Positions 53,906 to 55,916 of a stretch of DNA of 55,916 nt are shown here, one piece after another. A model generated the notes under the pieces. That model saw only the letters and a program-made list of their open reading frames with translations. It searched no databases and was not told the DNA's origin. The position numbers and the translations under genes were made by a program. The stretch is from Nostoc linckia FACHB-104 (GTDB lineage Bacteria; Cyanobacteriota; Cyanobacteriia; Cyanobacteriales; Nostocaceae). Numbering within the stretch: the first letter of the stretch is position 1; the number at the start of each line of letters is the position of its first letter. The stretch lies in contig NZ_JACJQJ010000053.1 in the NCBI RefSeq assembly GCF_014696615.1, forward strand, positions 1 to 55,916, written 5' to 3'.

Positions 53906-54982
53906 ATGGCTTTTAATGTTAATGTTCTGAAATTACCAGTCATAAAACTTGGCTCAAATAATTCTGTTGTTACTGCTTGGCAAAGCTTTCTCAAAGATGC
54001 TGAATTTCCCATAGGTGTGGTTGATGGCGACTTTGGTAAACAGACTGACCAAGCAACGCGTAGCTATCAACAACGAAATGGTTTAACTGCTGATGGTGTT
54101 GTGGGCAATATGACTTATGCTAAGGCATTAAATCAAGGGTTGATTTTCAAACTGAACTTAGCAGCAAATACATTACTCAGTTACCTAAATTTTGGTGAAG
54201 CAGAAGTTAAAGATTTACAAGCCTCTATCAATAAAACTGGGCAACTAACTCCACCTTTAAAAGCAGATGGAGACTTCGGTATTACCAGTAATAAAGCATT
54301 AGCAGAAGCATATAAAAAAAGAGATGTACGCTGGCGTGGTGAAATAGAAGATGCCTTAAGTAACGCAACAAAGCAAAAATTAGGGCAAGATTTAACACCA
54401 GCCTTAGATATTTTGAATGGCTATGCCAAAATCCAGAGATTTTGCCTAAGTGGGGCCCATTGGATTGACAGTTTTCCTACTAGCAAATTGATTGCTGATT
54501 TAGCTTCACCATTTCGCCAACGAGTAGAAGCATTTCAAAAAGCGCTGATTGATGCAGGATGTCAAGTAATTGTTACCGCTACCCATCGTCCGAAAGAACG
54601 TGCTTACCTGATGCATTATGCAGCCAGAATTAACAGAAAAGAGATAGCAGCTAAATTTGTTCCTAAAATGGCTGGAGTGAACATTGAATGGGAACATTAC
54701 ACCAATGCTGGTTCGATACAAGCAGCTAAAGAGATGGTAGAAGCTTATGGAGTAGGCGGTAATCCAGTTTCCTTAAATTCTCGCCATATTCAAAGATTGG
54801 CGATTGATTGGAATGTTACCTGGAATGGCCAGATTAATATTAAAGATGCTAATGGAAAAACTGTCACTATCAGCGACCCAGCAAATGCAGCCCTCAATAG
54901 AAATTTATGGACAGTAGGGAGTAGCTACGGGGTGTATAAGTTGAGTAATGACCCTCCGCATTGGTCAGTGGATGGGTACTAA
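53906..54982 (+). CDS. Peptidoglycan-binding, M15-like peptidase protein
   Basis: 358 residues from the ATG at 53906, preceded by GAGGGGAAAATC. An N-terminal PG_binding_1 domain (about 15-75; WQSFLKDAEFPIGVVDGDFGKQTDQATRSYQ) is followed by a second helical domain and a C-terminal domain resembling M15 peptidases/endolysins: VTATHRPKERAYLMHY, SRHIQRLAIDWNV (zinc His and Asp) and PPHWSVDGY (third His). No signal peptide. An upstream open stretch of 30 codons crosses the inverted repeat and is rejected. The pair with the amidase looks like a lysis or wall-remodelling unit. Confidence 0.78.
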   Translation: MAFNVNVLKLPVIKLGSNNSVVTAWQSFLKDAEFPIGVVDGDFGKQTDQATRSYQQRNGLTADGVVGNMTYAKALNQGLIFKLNLAANTLLSYLNFGEAEVKDLQASINKTGQLTPPLKADGDFGITSNKALAEAYKKRDVRWRGEIEDALSNATKQKLGQDLTPALDILNGYAKIQRFCLSGAHWIDSFPTSKLIADLASPFRQRVEAFQKALIDAGCQVIVTATHRPKERAYLMHYAARINRKEIAAKFVPKMAGVNIEWEHYTNAGSIQAAKEMVEAYGVGGNPVSLNSRHIQRLAIDWNVTWNGQINIKDANGKTVTISDPANAALNRNLWTVGSSYGVYKLSNDPPHWSVDGY

Positions 54983-55100
54983 TTTGGCAGTGAGGAGATG
55001 AGGGGACTTGAGGAAGCAGTCTCAATGAAAAGATTTTACCGCCAAACGTGAAAGTTGGAATGGGATTTTTACCCAGAACTCAGCACTTTCAATATACAAG

Positions 55101-55232
55101 GGTGCGTTATACCAATTCAAAATTCAAAATTCAAAATTCAAAATTAAGAAAACTATATGTAGCAAGGGTTTTTGAGTTTAGATCTGTTGCTGAATTTTGG
55201 AGAATTGGTATTACGCCTTAGGCTAACGCACC
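55101..55232. repeat. Inverted-repeat element with AATTCAAA tandem units
   Basis: GGTGCGTTATACCAATTC (55101 on) faces GAATTGGTATTACGC (near 55202), then GGCTAACGCACC. Between are four AAAATTC units. Related in its end sequence to 19197-19260. The 54983-55344 gap otherwise shows no gene. Confidence 0.7.
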
Positions 55233-55344
55233 GAAAATTCTCATGTTACTTGAAGCTAAAGCAATCACATACCCAACAATTTCATTGTCTACCTATATCT
55301 GAAAGTTTGCGATAATATGGCGCTAAAATCAGCAACTCAGATTT

Positions 55345-55720
55345 ATGACGCAGGATTTTGCATTATTAAAGCGGATATACAATGCTTTTGACCCATTTCG
55401 CCCCTTACCCGCAGGAGACCCCGCTTATGTTGATTGTACAGAAGTGCGGGGAGATGGGGACATATTAGTAGAAGTCGGCAGAGAGATTTTATATTCAGAT
55501 AGAATGACCTCGCAACTGTATGCAGGTCATCGCGGTGCGGGGAAATCTACAGAATTGCTGCGGTTACAAAAATATTTAGATGAGCAAGGTTGCTTTGTAG
55601 TTTATTTTCCCGCCGATGAACAAGATATTGATCCAGAAGATGCCCAATATACTGATATTCTTTTAGCTTGTACCCGCCACTTACTAGAAGCATTAAAAAA
55701 TAACGCTTCTCGAGAAATTT
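55345..55720 (+). pseudogene. AAA ATPase gene, interrupted by an insertion element
   Basis: The frame starts MTQDFALLKRIYNAFDPFRPL and reaches the Walker A motif GHRGAGKST at about residue 61-69, then QDIDPEDAQYTD. After ALKNNA the natural sequence ends and about 20 unrelated codons follow (to 55770), which are read from the inserted element. Walker B and the rest are missing in this window. The uninterrupted gene would be a larger AAA/P-loop ATPase common in cyanobacteria. Confidence 0.8.
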
Positions 55721-55916
55721 GGTTCTTCAGGACTTGTTATGCTAAACTAACAGCTAAAATGCCAACTTAATAAGCACCTAATTCGGAAATTTTCAAAGTT
55801 TCTAAAACCGTAACCAGAGCGTTTAATGAGCTTGAGTTTATTATTAACGCCTTCAACAGCACCACTGGTTGTCCCATTGTCGAAATAAGCGATTATCTCA
55901 TCCAACCAACGAATAA
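55721..55916 (-). mobile_element. ISL3-like insertion sequence, left part only
   Basis: The element end is placed near GGTTCTTCAGGACTTG (55721 on), where the ATPase frame stops making sense. On the minus strand it encodes a transposase C-terminus. The terminus begins GG(C/T)TCTTC, as ISL3 ends often do. The other end and the 8-bp target duplication are beyond the window. Confidence 0.75.
55747..55916 (-). CDS. ISL3-family transposase, C-terminal fragment
   Basis: 55 residues visible before the stop at 55747; the gene continues past the window end. Sequence: RWLDEIIAYFDNGTTSGAVEG, with NNKLKLIKRSGYGFRNFENFR and a final LSWHFSC. The segment TTSGAVEGVNNKLKLIKR is typical of DDE transposases of the ISL3 family, including the catalytic Glu (GAVEG). 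It is antisense to the disrupted ATPase gene. Confidence 0.85.
   Translation of the reverse strand, partial: IRWLDEIIAYFDNGTTSGAVEGVNNKLKLIKRSGYGFRNFENFRIRCLLSWHFSC

Noticed and set aside
1-55916. tRNA or rRNA genes in the intergenic gaps
   Set aside because: No cloverleaf with TTCGANTC-type T-loop and no rRNA sequence was recognised by eye; a tRNAscan run would settle this.

Overview
The window is chromosomal DNA of a filamentous cyanobacterium of the Nostocales type, most like the chromatically acclimating Tolypothrix/Calothrix/Fremyella group. This rests on two phycocyanin operons, phycocyanobilin synthesis, a carboxysome shell gene, sucrose-phosphate phosphatase, many GCGATCGC (HIP1) octamers, abundant heptameric short tandem repeats and frequent TTG/GTG starts. 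No tRNA, rRNA operon or CRISPR array was seen; the only stable RNA gene found is the SRP RNA.

Layout. 1-1.5 kb: three tandem genes for double-glycine leader peptides (bacteriocin-like), each followed by a covarying hairpin. 1.6-9 kb: pyruvate dehydrogenase E2, a PstS-type phosphate-binding lipoprotein, queF, small conserved genes, SRP RNA, a YciI protein, a 2H phosphoesterase and a Uma2 nuclease. 8.7-18.8 kb: acyltransferase, GH3 adenylase, nucleoside phosphorylase, MtfA peptidase, YidD, threonine deaminase, sucrose-phosphate phosphatase overlapping ruvA, and bioF. 18.8-21.4 kb: a 21-nt-period minisatellite, other repeats and phosphofructokinase. 21.4-26.6 kb: unknown exported and membrane proteins, the carboxysome gene ccmP followed by a pentapeptide-repeat gene, and small genes. 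26.9-29.1 kb: methionine-salvage cluster mtnD-mtnX-mtnB plus a monooxygenase. 30-35.5 kb: a two-component pair, an amino-acid permease, a lipoprotein methyltransferase and an SDR dehydrogenase.

35.8-45.0 kb is the light-harvesting core, all on the minus strand: pcyA, then cpcB2-A2-H2-I2-D2, then cpcB1-A1-E-F. Two perfect copies of the L-box (TTGCACA-N4-TTGCACA), known in Fremyella as the RcaC site for red-light regulation, lie upstream of pcyA and of cpcB2. None was found upstream of cpcB1. This fits an Rca-controlled red-light module (bilin synthesis plus inducible phycocyanin and its rod linkers) beside a constitutive phycocyanin operon that carries the bilin lyase genes. Strong hairpins after cpcA1 and cpcA2 probably set the subunit/linker/lyase ratio.

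45.1-55.9 kb: a toxin-antitoxin pair, a second 21-nt minisatellite, a short-form Mg-chelatase H subunit, an SGNH hydrolase, two peptidoglycan hydrolases (amidase and M15-like peptidase), and an AAA ATPase gene broken by an ISL3-like element that runs off the window.

The most unusual general pattern is that several genes end inside repeats: stop codons lie in the terminal bases of small inverted-repeat elements or inside short tandem repeats. Other candidates for something undescribed are the covarying hairpins of the peptide array and a duplicated, covarying hairpin upstream of a small gene at 26.4 kb.
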